Translations under genes and position numbers: made by a program
The notes under the pieces: model-generated
Seen by the model: the letters and a program-made list of their open reading frames with translations, nothing else
What the model was told of the DNA's origin: nothing
Database searches by the model: none
Part shown: positions 11,446 through 23,513 of the stretch, piece after piece
How the letters are laid out: each line of letters begins with the position of its first letter
How positions within the stretch are numbered: position 1 is the stretch's first letter
Origin: Ceratotherium simum simum
Lineage: Eukaryota > Chordata > Mammalia > Perissodactyla > Rhinocerotidae
Assembly (NCBI RefSeq): GCF_000283155.1
Contig: NW_004454239.1
Coordinates: 4,670,691 to 4,734,690, forward strand
Direction: 5' to 3'
DNA length: 64,000 nt

Positions 11446-13049
11446 CAGATTCCATCCGAGCCGTGGGGTGCTGGGTCGGGTGGTTGGTCTTTCAATTTAC
11501 CCACCCCAGGAGCAGGTTGTAAAACGCTTGCTGTGCTCTTGTCAAACAAAGCCAGTTTCCCCCCGCTTTTTGAGGATTAGGAAACTTCACTCCAGTGAGG
11601 ATAGTTGGAGGGTGGGAGACTTTATAGGAAACCCCACAACCCTCCCAGCCCGTGGTGACTGTGGCTGCAGAAAGCACAGGCCGGTGGGGCAGACCAGCGG
11701 CTTTTTTCTGTTCCCCTCAGGCCTCGCGCTGCGCAGTTGACCGCTGAGCTCACCCTTCACTCCACCACCCTCAGCTGATCCGGGGTGGCTTCTCTGTCGC
11801 GTCTGCAGGGGCTGCACTGCCCGCTCTGGGAGGCCGCCGAGCTTCTCAGCTGAGCGCCTGATTCTTCCATCTGCCTGTCCCTCCTGGCGCACTGTGACAC
11901 TGAAGGACCGTCTCAGATACCTGGCCCGCATCGCCCTCCTCTCACTCTGGGTCCAGGGCTCTCCCAGCGTGCTGGGTATGGTGGTCAGATGTGGCCCTGT
12001 ATGGCTCTGGACACACCCCTCAGGGTGTGCAGAGGATCCAGGTTGCATTGGTGATGGATGTCACCAAGAGGCCCTTAGTTCCTTCCTTCCTGGAGTTTCT
12101 GGAGATGTACAGCGTCCAGTCACCTGGGAGTGGTCTGCCCTAGTCTGGTCTCAGCCTGGGCATCAGTGAGACCACCGTCAGCTTACCTACCCCCACGAAG
12201 GTGCTGGAGTTTTGTTTGGGGCATTTGGGCCAGGTCTGGGTCCAGGCAGCCTCTGAGACCCCAGCCCCCAGGTAAGAACGGATGTGATGGGCCCTTCTCC
12301 ATGGGCCTAGTCACTATCATGGGCAGTGCCTTGCAGCCTCCAAGGCAGACACAGCCTCACTTCATCGACTGCCTAGAGGAACGAGGCTGTGGCTTGGATC
12401 GTTCTAGAAGGGCCTGCTGAGACCCCAGGTCCGGGTATGGCGAAACCCGCCCTTTACCTCATGTTGTGAGGCTGGTTTCCTAGCAGCACTTCCTTGGCTG
12501 TTGGAGACAGGCCACACACAGCCTGCCACCAAAGGAGTCAGGAAGCCCCCCTCTGTTCGGTGCACCCCCAGGAAGGCAGCCCGTGAATCCTGCACCTGGT
12601 CAGCCGCACCTCAGTGAGCTGAGTTGGGTGGACAATTCCTTGGAGTTCAGAGCAGGCTTCTCCTCATCCTGGGCCACCCCATACCAGGCAGGGCAGGTCC
12701 CGTGTGCCCACCCAGCCTGCTTCATCCACACCACCCGACATGAGGGAGTGGAGTAGCTCTGTCCATGAGGTTCGGCAGAGCCTGGTGTCTGAGATCTCGT
12801 GCAGCTGGGGCCTTGGTGGTGGAGAGGCTGTGGGACTCTGGCTTAAAGCAAGGATAGCTCATTTTGCCTCTAAGAGTAGCTAAGAAATGGGCGCATTTAG
12901 GGCACAAACCAGCCTGGTATCCAGCCAGAAAGCTGGACAAAGAACCAGATGGAAGGCTTCCTGCAAATATGCAGCCTCCTCCACGCGGCCCTAATTAGAG
13001 CTTTTGGGGACAGAGCCAATAGAAAGGTACTTTCTTTTCAAATGCCAGG

Positions 13050-13275
13050 GGAATTGCCCATGGAGAATCCCATTAAGTAACAGTGGTGCCAGCAGGCATC
13101 TTTATGGATTTGCCTCTGATGTTTCACCATTGAATCTGATTCTGCCTGTTGATTTCCGATAAATATTTACCATCAGTTTTAGAAAGTAGCGTTTTCTTCC
13201 TGGCTTAGTAGATTTTATCAGGAAAGGATGTTGAATTTTATCAGCTGCCTTTTTGGCACCTCCTTTGGTCTTTTG
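13050..13275 (-). repeat. L1 ORF2 fragment, antisense
   Basis: The segment near 13225-13250 (ggatgttgaattttatcag) matches the complement of the L1 reverse-transcriptase region, and upstream bases are compatible with it. It is heavily decayed. It looks like the left part of an L1 copy whose other part resumes near 14700. Confidence 0.5.
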
Positions 13276-13289
13276 TATGTGTATTTTAA

Positions 13290-14350
13290 GCAGTTAATAA
13301 ACTTTTTATTTTAGAATAGTTTTAGATCACAGAAGAGTTACAGGAATATTAGTTCCCATATATCCCGTGCCCATTTCCCCTATTGTTAACATGATGATGG
13401 TACATTTGCCACAACTCATGAACAATATTGATACCCTATTATTATCTGAAGTCCATACATTATTCCAATTTCCTTATCTTTTACCTAATATTCTTTTTCT
13501 GTTCCAGGATCCCCCCCAGGATACCACATTACATGTAGTTGTCCTCTTTGCTTAGCACCTCTCGGCTGTGACAATTTCTCAGACTTTCCTTGCTTTTCAT
13601 GACCTTGACAGTTTTGAGGAGCCTGGTCAGGTATTTTGTAGAATGCCTTTCAGTTGTAGTTTTTCTGATGTTCTTCTCATGGTTAGACTGGAGTTGTGGG
13701 TTATCGGGAGGAAGACCACAGAAGTAAGGTGCCACTTTCATTGCAGCGTATCCGGGGTACCTGCTGTCAGCCTGACTCGTTTCTGATGTTGACCTCCATC
13801 ACCTGTGAAGTGGTATTTGTCAGGTGTCCCCACTGTAAAGTTACCCTTTTCCCCCCTTTCCTTTGGAAGGAAGTCACTACACACTGCCCACCCTTAAGGA
13901 GTGAGGAGTTATGCTCTGTCTCCTGGAGGGGGGAGTATCTTCCTACATTATTTATAATTCTTCTGTACAAGAGGTTTGTCTCTTTTTCCCCCATTTATTT
14001 AATTATTCAATCATTTATTTACTTATATCTGTATGGACTCGTGGATATTTATTTTATACTTGGGGTTATGATCTAATATCTTGTCATTTATTTTGTTGCT
14101 CCAGTCATTCCAGCTTTGGCCACTGGGGGCTCTTCTGTGTGGCTCCTGTGTCCCTCTGACGTCACCCCTCCGCTGCCCCCCATCATTTTGCTTTTTGAGC
14201 ACTTTCTTACTTTCTGCCACTGCAGGATGCTCCAGGCTCATCTTGTATGTTTCCCACTCCAGTCCCAGAATCAGCCATTTCTCCACGGAGCCCTGGTTCC
14301 TTTTATGGGGAGCAAGGTATTCGATACCAAGATAGGGTGCTGGGTGTACG
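13290..14350 (-). repeat. Old L1M-type 3'-UTR fragment, antisense
   Basis: From 'tttattttagaatagttttag' onward this follows the well-known ancient L1M 3'-UTR consensus in complement. Collinear landmarks are gttcccatatat (13351), ccaggataccacattaca (13515), tcatgaccttgacagtttt (13598), gaggaagaccacagaagtaa (13708) and ctttggaaggaagtcacta (13860), up to tccacggagccctggttcc near 14282. A starting T-rich end fits a minus-strand insertion. It seems to split the L1 sequence at 13.05-13.27 and 14.7-15.9 kb. Confidence 0.65.
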
Positions 14351-14464
14351 TCTGATGAATTTCATGACCAGACCTCCTGCTGTGGCCAGCGTGGCGTCCC
14401 TGGCACACAGCTGCTTTGTCGTGGTGGGCCACTGTTTAATGAGCGGCAGGGCTGAAAGAGGAAG

Positions 14465-14690
14465 CAGCGTGTACTATATGGTTAGAGCTTGGTTGCTCGA
14501 GACTGCTGTCCTGCGTTTGAGTCCCAGTTCTGCTACTTACTGTGCCTCAGTTTCCTCATCTGGAAAAAGGATAATAATCTCACTTCATAGGATGGCGAGG
14601 AGGACTCTGTGAATTAATGTATAGACCGGGTATGGACCAGTCTTGACATCTGGTAAGCGTTGTCATGACTGTTGTTGTTACTCTTTTACT
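14465..14690 (+). repeat. MIR SINE, sense
   Basis: A nearly full MIR runs in order: 'tatggttagagcttgg' head, 'gagtcccagttctgctactt' (14519-14538), core 'cctcagtttcctcatctgg', 'aggataataatctcacttca', and the tail 'tggtaagcgttgtcatgact'. It has moderate divergence. Confidence 0.8.
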
Positions 14691-14699
14691 ATCATTTTA

Positions 14700-15900
14700 T
14701 TATAGACTCAAAACAGGGGATTGAGCTATACATTTTTTTTTTAACTGTCTTAGCCATATTTTGAGATCAGAGTTTGAGATCATGATTTGGGAAGCTCTCC
14801 ACATTTTTCTGTTTTCTAGAGCAGTTTAGAAAGCATAGGGGCTATCTGTCTCTTCAATGTATAAAGAAGTCTTTTGATGCTATGAGAACTTAGTGTTTCT
14901 TTGATAACTTTTCAGGTTTTCCTATGGGGTTGTTTTAGTCTGACTTTATCCGTCTTAGAGTCATTACAGTACATTTTCCTGGAAAGTTTTTGTTTTCATC
15001 AAAAATTGCAAACTTATTAGAACCGAGTTATTTTATTCTCTTAAGTTTGAAAAATACCTACTCTATAGCTGTAGTTGTATTTCCTTTCTCATCCCTAATA
15101 TTATGTATTTGTGTTCTTTCTGTATGGATTAGCATTGCCAGAATTTGATCTGTTTTATTGGCCTTTTCACAAAGTCAGCTTTTAACTATATTTATCCACT
15201 CTCCTGCTTGTGGAACTCACAGATGCCCAGTTTTATTGTTATTCCTTTCTCGTCCCTTCCTGACCTTGTTTTGAACATCCATCTTTTAACTCATTTAGTC
15301 GAATTTTATTTTCATTCTTTCTTCTTTAGGAATAAATGAATTTTGGCTAATAGATTTTGAATCCTTAACCATATCCTAAGAAGTTTTGATTGATTTGATT
15401 TTTGGCCTAAGAAAGGAACTAAGAACATTTCTTCTGATTTCCAGATAGATGTGGTTGGTTAACTTTCTTGGTTAATTTTTTATTAGTTTCTGGTTTTTCA
15501 CCCCTGTAGTTAGAGAATGTAATCTATGTAAATGTTATTTTTCTTAATTTTGAGATTTTTCTTTATGGCCTGTTTAGAAATATTTTTGTCAATATTTCAT
15601 GGAATAAAATTAAACATTTATTGGGAAATGTTTATTTTCTATTTTTAGAGTACATACTTTGGTGTACCTTAAATCAGGTTTCTCATCTTGTTGCAGTCCT
15701 GTACCTCCTCCCTTATTTTTGTACATTTGCTCTAGGATTAAGAGAGGTGATTTATGAATCCTCGTTGTGAGTCTTAACAGATTTTTCTTTTAATAATCAT
15801 TTCCATACCGAGTCGTTTGAGGCACACAGGTGGATGATGGCTGTGTCTTTTTTATGTATTTTACCTTTTTGCAACTTATAAGAACCCCTTTTGACGTAAT
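14700..15900 (-). repeat. L1 (or HAL1) ORF2 fragment, antisense
   Basis: The segment from about 15060 to 15190 matches the complement of L1 ORF2 between endonuclease and reverse transcriptase: ctgtagttgtatttcctttc, ctcatccctaatattatgta, and ttttcacaaagtcagctttt. The flanks are AT-rich and compatible but very diverged. No open frame remains. Confidence 0.6.
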
Positions 15901-16440
15901 TAATCCTTTTTGTCTTGAATTTGACTTTGATATTGGTATTACTATTAAATGTTTTCTTTTGTTATATTTTTCTGCTGTCTTTGCTTACTCTTTTATTTTT
16001 AACTTTGCTCATCGGTTGCAGTTTACTTGTTCAAAATGGAGGGCCTCTGGTGTGGGGAGAGCCACTCGCGTCTGTCGTGGTGACCCATACGCTTGATCTC
16101 TTGTCCAGAGTCTCGTTTAGTGCTTTCTGGTTTCTCTTCTGCTTTTCTGGCTTTTAAATTTTTTCTGTCATTGAAAAGTTGGTGAAGTTTCTTTAGTTTT
16201 CTTTTATATGCATTCCACTTTTGTTGTCGAATTACTTTTAAATCAAGAAAAAATGACTTGTATTTTTCTACGTTCTCTATGTCTGTTAAAAAGTTAATTA
16301 TCGATTCCTCACTTTGAAAAATGATACATTTAGCATAATTTTACTTTCTGTCTCTTCCCCCCCATCTTCCAGTTTTTTATTATACAACTGTCTTTCCGTC
16401 AGTTTCAACATCTGCGTTATTTTATAATCATTTAATAACA
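15900..16440. repeat. AT-rich sequence, probably further decayed L1
   Basis: T-rich sequence continues from the antisense L1 fragment with similar base composition and ends near 16440, where the GC-rich background returns. I cannot place it on a consensus with certainty. Confidence 0.3.
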
Positions 16441-19400
16441 GCTACTTAGACATAGTGCCATCTCACTGGATCCAGCCTGGACCCCGGTTTTGTGCCTTCT
16501 TCCCTTTCCTCTGATGCTCTTCCTCTGACCTTGCACGTTGGCAAGTCCTCTCGGTGCCTCCTGTGTGAAGGACGGCTGAACTGGGTAGTGAATCTTTGTT
16601 CCATGAAACCGTTCCCTCCATCAGTGCCGGAGGTCTTAGGCAAATCATCGTCTTTCTCCTTTCTGGGAACTTTGTATTTTCTGCTTGGTGCTTACAGGAT
16701 TCTTCTTTATTCTCGAGAGCTAACAGTATTTCCCAAGGATCTGTCTGGGTGCTCTGCCGGGCTTTGGCCATACTTCGGGCGTCAGAGTCCTGCCAGCCTT
16801 GCCAGCAGGGTTAGAGGCCCGGGTAGAGGCAGCCCCTTGAGAAGAGGTGGGAGCTGGGCCCCGCATTAGCTCACAGCTCTTCAGCCAGCGGGTGGCACGG
16901 GCCGGTGCGGAAGGCTTCCAGCTCAAGTGGCAAGACTCAGGTCAGTTGTATCCTGACTTAGGCCAATGAAAGGCAGAGCAAAGCAGCAGTCACACCTCAC
17001 ACACAGACCAGACAGGTGGGACGAGGACGCAGCTGCTGACTGTGAGCCAGTGACAGGTCGGTGATGTCAGCTCTGTGGAGTCAGGAACAGCTCGGCCACC
17101 AGCGAGGCTGGTCTGCCACAAAGGACAGGCGGGAGTGTCACATGTTCTGTGTTTCCCGTCTGTTATCCCACTGGTCACTCCCCGGGGGCAGCATTTGTCC
17201 CCTGGGTCAGGTAATCTGAGGCCTGTGGTGCCATTATTTGTCATGTCACCCTGACAGATGACACACCCGGTCTCATGGTGGCTTCCTTCTCAGTTACAGA
17301 AGCTAATGTGGTGACCCACTGGGGGCCAGAAGCTGTGCAGACAGGCCTGGGGTTGTCCCTATGAGCTCCCGTGATGGTCTAGGATCTGCTTCTTTAATCT
17401 CAACAGTGAAACCTTTCTTTGCCTCAAGGCCTTCTTTTAAGTTCCTGTTCCACGTGTGTTGGGTCCCCTGGACGCCTTCTCCGGACTCTTATCTTTTCCT
17501 TCATAATTCCCACTTCTGCATCGGTGGAAAGTTCTCAAGCTTGTCTTCCCGTTCACTTCCTGTAACCCTTCACACTGGCTCTGCTGCTCTCTAATTACTC
17601 TGTTTTATAACTCCGCCATCACGCCTTTTGTCTTAGAGAGCCCCTTCCCGTTTGGCCCCTTCTCCACCCGTGCCAGCCTCGCTTGCCCCTCAGATATGCC
17701 GTCCTCGTGGATCCGTGAAAACAGGGGCTAGAGACTGTCTGTAAGTTTCCTCCCATTTCCCACGGGAGACTTGCTCCGGCTCCTTGCTCACAGCTGACCG
17801 AGAGCTGTCTGACTGACTCCAGGGTGCGGGTGCTGTTGAAATTGCTCAGGCCCAGAAGAAAGGGGGAGGAAAGTTTGGGTTGCCAGTGGATTCAATGTGC
17901 AAGGGAGCCACCCAGGGGAGCTGAGGGGTGGGGTGTGACCCACACAGCGGGGTGGGGAGGGGGCCAGTAGGAGGCGTCTTCTCTGTAGTGGGCCATTGTC
18001 TGGAGTTGGCTTTGGCCACACCGCTGGGGCCCCTGTGAGAGTGGGCTGCAGCCCCTGTGGGCTTCCAGAAACTTCTGTCAGGTTAGGGTGGGGACCCCTG
18101 GCGTTCCCACTTTTCACTCCCCAGGAGGAATTTTCCAGCAAGACGAGGGCCAGAGGTTGTAAACTGGTAGCCTCTGGGCTGGACCCAGTGCATAGGCAGC
18201 TTTAGTTTGGCTCACTCAGTGAGTTTTTAAAGTTTTGGTTGTTTTGAGTCAACAATTAAAAATCAGAAGATTTTCCTGGCTTTTCCTAGGAATTGAACTT
18301 AGATAGTCAGCTTGAGCTGGAATTCCCACAGAGCAGCAACCCAGTGGGAGCTGAGTAGCCTTTGGGCGCACACCACAGGCCCCACCCCTCCCTGTTGTCT
18401 CCCCCAGCACTGAGGCAGACCCTTTCATTGCCCTCATGCCGCTGGTTCTTTCATAGTTGAGAAAGATTTCTCATACCAGTGTCTCTATCAAAAGAAGGAA
18501 AAATAAAAGATAGTCAGAAGGGTCGTGTACTTCAAGAAAAATGGGAGAGCTGTGGAGAAAAAAAGAGACTGTTTCTCATGTTTTGTGTGTAAATCTCTGG
18601 ACAGCTTCACTCCTTTAGAAGTTCCTGCCAGGTGCCCCCAGGCCTCTGTGCTCGTCCTGGCCCTCACCCTGGAATAGCCTTTCTGCCTTTCTGTACACCC
18701 CCCTGAAGGAGCCCCATGGCAGATAGGAAGGGTGGCATGGGGCATGTGGACCAGGTGCCCATCTCGGGGGGAACCTGTCCTCTTGGGTTCCCTCAATCAG
18801 AAAGCATCGCTCCAGGTCTCAGGAGCGTCTGGTGAGGAATTATCCTGTAGGAGCCAGTATTTCGGTGTGGCTCCCAGAGCGGGCAGACAATTGTGATTAT
18901 GCTGCGAGGTTTGGTGCCTGATTTTCAGAAAATTCTCATCCAGATCTATTACATACCTGTGCAGAAAGATGCTCCCTGTGGGAGCAATTATTCTGGGCTG
19001 GGAGTTTTTCCCTCCTAACTCTGAATTCTGTAGATGTCATGAAGGGTCTAATCCAGGAGCTCTGAAAGCCTGTTCCCCTGTCTCCCAGCAGGCATGTCTG
19101 CTCTAGACCTGGCAGTAATTCATGATGAAACCACAGAGAGGGATTTCCCACTTCCAGGCCCCAACAACAGGCTCCGTGGCCTGGGGCCACAGTGAAGCCA
19201 CACTCATGTTCCCCACGTGCCCCCGGGCCAGGCCGTGGCTCCTCTCGGTCCGTGGCGTGGAGGGTGGGTGGTGTGGGCGCTGTGAGCCTTCGAGCTTCCT
19301 CGAGCAGTAGTCGCAGGGCGTGCCACAGTCCTGGCCACGACCGCCGCTGCCTCCTGCAGCTGCCCTGGAACACAGTGAGGGAAAGTGCAGGATCGGGGTG

Positions 19401-21361
19401 ATGGTCAGGAGATGGGCTCCGGCAGCTCTCCTGGACGCGGGACTGTCCACACACTGTGCTGGAGGTTTGGAAGAGAGGAGGATGTCGAGGGAGCCAGGCT
19501 GCTGATGGCTGCGGGCCGTGTCTGGTGATGGTGACGGGCCTCAGGCCAGGGGTCTGGACTAGCGTGTTGTCACTGTGAAGCACCCTGTGTTCCTTCTGGA
19601 CCCCTGGCACTGCTGTGCCCCGGGTCTCCTCCTGTCGCCTGCTTCTCTGAGCGGAATGAGACAACGGCCCCTGGCCTTGGGGGCACGAAGGCTGGCCTCT
19701 CCCGGCTCCAGCTCCTGCAGGAACCTGCGTGGTTACTGCTGCTCACAGACCCCGCCAGCTGCGTTCGTGTTAATTCCACGGTTTTGTTAGAAAAGCCAGT
19801 TCTGCGGCAACAGAGCAACAGTGCCACACCTCTTCCCCTCTGCTCCTGCGTTGTGTGGCTGTGCCTTCCCCCAGGGCCACCCTCCGTGAGTGGGCCACAC
19901 ACACGCCAGCCGAATGGACTGCCCCTGTGACAGCACTTCAGGTCCCCTCATTTCTGAGTGGCGGTTGCCGACCTTCTGTGTCCGGGCCTGGGGTGGGGCT
20001 GTTCCCATGTCATCACCTTCAGGAGCAGCACTGTGGCCTGCTCAGGCGGCTCTCCTGGGGGTCCTGGCAAGGGCCGGGTGCACTATAGCCCTCCCTCCAG
20101 CCTGGGGTGACCGGGGCTTGTTGGTGGGCCGCCCTGCCCGTCCAGCCCCTGCACGCGGATGCCCAGTGCTATTAGGGTCTGGGCCTGGCTGGGCTTTGTT
20201 TTTCTGTTTTATTTTGTCTTGTTCTTCACCCAGCAGGAAAAGTGGGGTTTGACTGCTCCTCCTGGAGCCAGGCTGGTGGCTGTGGAGATGGGCACCGTGG
20301 TTGGGGGGGCTGAGGTCAGCTGGGCCCTGCCTCCTTGGGTGGTGAAGAGCCCTTTTGGGGGTGGGGGTCCTTTGGGAAAGTGGTACCAGCTGCAGGACTG
20401 GGGAGAGGGGTTCCTCCTGGATGCACAGTTTGCAAATGGGCGCCTCCTTGCTCCCATAGCCATAGCCGCTGTCCTGTGTCCCTGGGGCCCTCGGCAACTT
20501 TCTGCCGAGGGGAGGGAGGGGCTCGACTGTGGCATGGGCAACTGGTGCTGGCTAAAGCTGGACAAATGTCCCTGTCCCGCAGGTGAAAAGACACAGGGTA
20601 GAGTGTCCAGGTGCCGGAGTGAGTCTGAGACCCAGCTGCTGGTGTGACCCGTCCAGCAAGAGTGTGGTCGGTGCGTTTCCCCCCAGTGTGGGGTTACTCA
20701 GAATAGGCTCTACACCGTCTGTATATTTTCAGCATGAGCTAGAGTCTTGAATCATTTATCTTGGCAGCTCGTCTTAAAACTGGAGAAAAGTGGAAATTCA
20801 TCTAGGTGCTGAGAAAGGAGGCTGGAAGAAAAAAGTGTCTGGTGGCTGCCGTGATGGGTGGTGTGCCCGGAGATAGTGCTGGTGGCTCAGAGATCAAACA
20901 GCTGAGAAATGGTTTCCCAGGAAGAACTCAGGGAATTCTAAGTAGGTAATGAGTAGTGACTTTCTTTTGATTTACGGCGAGACTTGGCAATGAATCTATA
21001 ATGCTTTGAAGAGGAAAGAAATGAATCTCCAAGCGGCTGCAGTCTGGACGGTTCAGACTGGCAGCCGTTTCTTGGGGGTTGGGGAGCCAGAACCCCGCCA
21101 GGGGTGGGCTGGTTGAGGGTCTGCGTCTCTCTTCTACCGCGAAGATCCAGGGCCTCCTGGTGGTGACAAAGCTGCGGCTGGAGCTGGCTTGAGGGGGGGG
21201 CTCCTCACGTCCTCTCTCTGGCACCTCCGAGGTCGTGGCTCTGACCCTGCTGGGACTCGAGTGCAGCTTTCAGGTCCTGGGCAATTCAGGTCCTGGTGGT
21301 TTGTGGCCTCAGCCTCCCTGGGAGCTCTGGGGACCCCTCTCATCCTCCTCCTGAAGGTGCC

Positions 21362-21761
21362 TGTATTAGTTTGCTAGGGCAGCTATAACAAAATACCGCA
21401 GACTGGGGGGCTTAAGCAACAGACATTTATTTTCTCACAGTCTTGGAGGCTAGAAGTCCAAGATCAAGGTGTCGGCAGGTTTGGTTTCTTCTGAGGCCTC
21501 TCTCCTTGGCTTGCAGATGGCCGCCTCCTTGCTGTGTCCTCATGTGGTCTTTCGTCTGTGGGCACACAGCCCTGGTATCTCTCTGTGTCCTAATCTTTTC
21601 TTATAAGGATGCCAGTAAGATTGGATTAGGCCCCCCTAATGGCCTCAGTTTAATTTAATCACCTTTTAAAGTCCCTGTCTCCAAATACAGTCACATTCAG
21701 AGGTAGTGGGGTTAGAGTTTCAACATCTGAATATTGGGGGGATACAAATCAGCCCATAACA
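21362..21761 (-). mobile_element. Solo MaLR (MST/MLT1-type) LTR, antisense, intact ends
   Basis: The 400-bp segment starts TGTATTAGTTTGCTAGGGC and ends CAGCCCATAACA, the complement of a MaLR LTR bounded by TG and CA. Internal landmarks are caagatcaaggtgtcggcag (21459-21478) and cttataaggatgcc (21600-21613). It is flanked by a perfect 5-bp target-site duplication, gtgcc at 21357-21361 and gtgcc at 21762-21766, the length expected for ERV-L/MaLR integration. It is a non-coding solo LTR left by recombination between the two LTRs of a provirus. Confidence 0.88.
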
Positions 21762-21879
21762 GTGCCTTTGCTCCCTAGAGCAGTCAGGCCTGGTTCTGTC
21801 TGCTGGTCACACCCGGCCACTCAGCAGCGCCTCCTGTCCAAAGGGCTCAGACTGGCCTCAGGGGCCACGTGCACAACTG

Positions 21880-22400
21880 GCCTTCCAGAGAGGAAGACAG
21901 ACAAGCAAGAGAATTACACGTGGTGAGAAGTTGGCGTCCAAGACAGAACAGGGAGCTATCATGGCCCAACATGATCCTTGAGCTGAGGCTGAGAGGGGGC
22001 AAGGAGCCAGCCCGGCTCTTGCCATGTGGTGAGAGGGTACAGGAGGTGGGGCTTGGTGGGTAAGAGAGGAGTGGGTGGCAGGGCCAGGTCTCAGTAAGAC
22101 GCCCCTCAGAGGTTTCTTTGAGCTGGGGAGGGACTGGACCAGCTGAGGCCGTGGCTTTGGGTGACGAGTGGACCGAGGCAGCAGCAGGAGGGCAGTGAGG
22201 AGGCTGCTGGGGGCCCGGCTGGGCGGCGGGGCTGAGGGAGGAGGGGGTGGGTTGGAGGACGAGGCTGGAGCTGAGCTGGAGCTGCGGACTCGTGGATGGA
22301 TTGGATGTTGGCGGTGAGGGAGGAGGAGGAAAGGTGATGGGTCCCAGGCTTCCGACTTGGCTGCCTGGTGGTGTCAGGCCATGCCGTGCAGACCGAGCAC
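21880..22400 (-). repeat. LINE-2 fragment, antisense
   Basis: In complement this matches L2: 'gaggaagacagacaagcaag' (21891-21910) starts it, and 'gatggattggatgttggcgg' (22295-22314) followed by 'tgatgggtcccaggcttcc' marks the decayed reverse-transcriptase end. It is old and interrupted. Confidence 0.55.
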
Positions 22401-22637
22401 CTTCCCCTGACGGCCATTGCCGTCCCCGTGAGTCTGGCGCAGGCAGCTCTGTGCTGCGTTCCCAGACTGCTTCCTTCTCTCTCTCCTGCCTCCCAGTCGT
22501 TGTATTTCCTGCCTGAAACGCAGAGGCTCTGCCCTCAGGCTGTGCTTTGATGAGGCCCATGAATTTGGAGGGGAGAGATCCGCAGGGTGGCGCTGCGCTT
22601 TCAGTCAGGGCCTGGCTGTATTTCAAGTCCGTGCCTT

Positions 22638-22940
22638 GAGTGTGTGTGCACGCATGGTGTAAACCCATTAAGCGTGGCCCCTCACTCTGCCTGCCTGGGG
22701 GCACACAGGGGGTGTGTTTGTGTGCATATGTGTGTGTGTGGTGTACACCCCCAGTCAGCATGCCCCCTCACTGCCCATCTGGGGGCACATGGCGGAGGGG
22801 GGTGTGTGCGTGCGTGTGTGTGTGTGGTGTGCACCCCCGGTCAGCAAGCCCCCTCACTCTGCCCGCCTGAGAGCACACAGGGTGTGTGTGTGCATCCTCG
22901 GTCAGCGTGCCCCCTCATTGCCCACCTGAGAGCACACAGG

Positions 22941-22985
<45 letters not shown>

Positions 22986-23048
22986 CGTGTGCGCGCGCCC
23001 CCGGTCAGCATGCCCCCTCACACTGCCTGCCTGAGAGCACACAGGCTG
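22638..23048. repeat. TG minisatellite, five units of about 60-107 bp
   Basis: Five consecutive units each combine a variable TG/CG tract with a conserved block of the type 'ggtcagcatgccccctcac' and 'cctgagagcacacagg'. Unit starts are near 22638, 22712, 22801, 22882 and 22941. Block similarity is high between units 3, 4 and 5. Unit length varies mainly through the TG tract, longest in unit 5. This makes it a likely variable-number tandem repeat. Confidence 0.88.
22942..22998. repeat. 57-bp uninterrupted alternating TG/CG tract (Z-DNA-prone)
   Basis: From 22942 to 22998 every step alternates pyrimidine and purine: a long (TG)n run, then CG-rich gcgcgcgcgtgtgcgcgcgc. Such sequences adopt left-handed Z-DNA under negative supercoiling. 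It forms the variable part of the last minisatellite unit. Confidence 0.9.
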
Positions 23049-23264
23049 GGCCCCTGCAGGTCCCCTCAGGCCCCAGGCAGGGGGAAGGGGAGTAGGGGCA
23101 GGAGGTGGGGTGTGTCTTATGACACCACTGGGACAGATCTCCAGGGGAACAGCAGAAACGGGGTCGCCATCCAGGTGGAGGAGTGAGGAGGAGCCAGGGG
23201 CAGCAGTTCTGGGGTCTTGGAAATGACATGAGTGACACATGCAGACAGGAAGATGGTTGTTTTC

Positions 23265-23513
23265 TTTTTTTTTTCTTTTTTGTGAGATCAGCCCTGTGCT
23301 AACATCTGCCAATCCTCCTCTTTTTTTTTTTGCTGAGGAAGACTGGCCGTGGGCTAACATCCGTGCCCATCTTCCTCCACTTTATATGGGACGCCGCCAC
23401 AGCATGGCCTCCAAGCAGTGCATCGGTGCGCGCCCGGGATCCGGACTGACGAACCCCGGGCTGCTGCAGCGGAGCGCACGCACTTAACCACTTGCGCCGC
23501 TGGGCCGGCCAGA
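23265..23513 (-). mobile_element. ERE1-type SINE (equine repetitive element), antisense
   Basis: Read in complement this is a tRNA-derived SINE: the head ggccggcccagcggcgcaag, a body with 'gcggcgtcccatataaag' and the 'ttagcccacggccagtcttc' motif, and an A-rich tail shown here as T runs at 23265-23280 and 23321-23331. A perfect 16-bp target-site duplication, gaagatggttgttttc, flanks it at 23249-23264 and 23514-23529. The clean duplication and near-consensus body suggest a fairly recent insertion. Confidence 0.93.

Noticed and set aside
11033..11740. Open frame of 235 codons containing a His/Thr-rich run
   Set aside because: The run is a translated CA microsatellite; no protein family.
18140..18600. 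Possible old DNA-transposon or LTR fragment
   Set aside because: Some phrases look familiar from dispersed mammalian repeats, but I could not place ends or a family, so it is not annotated.
18936..19664. Open frame of 242 codons, minus strand
   Set aside because: No recognisable domain; GC-rich intron DNA with equally open overlapping frames.
21847..22761. Open frame of 304 codons on the minus strand
   Set aside because: It runs through an antisense L2 copy and a TG minisatellite, so its length comes from repeat and GC-rich composition.
22638..23048. Regularly spaced repeats as a CRISPR-like array
   Set aside because: Mammalian nuclear DNA; the 'spacers' are TG tracts of one kind, so it is a minisatellite.
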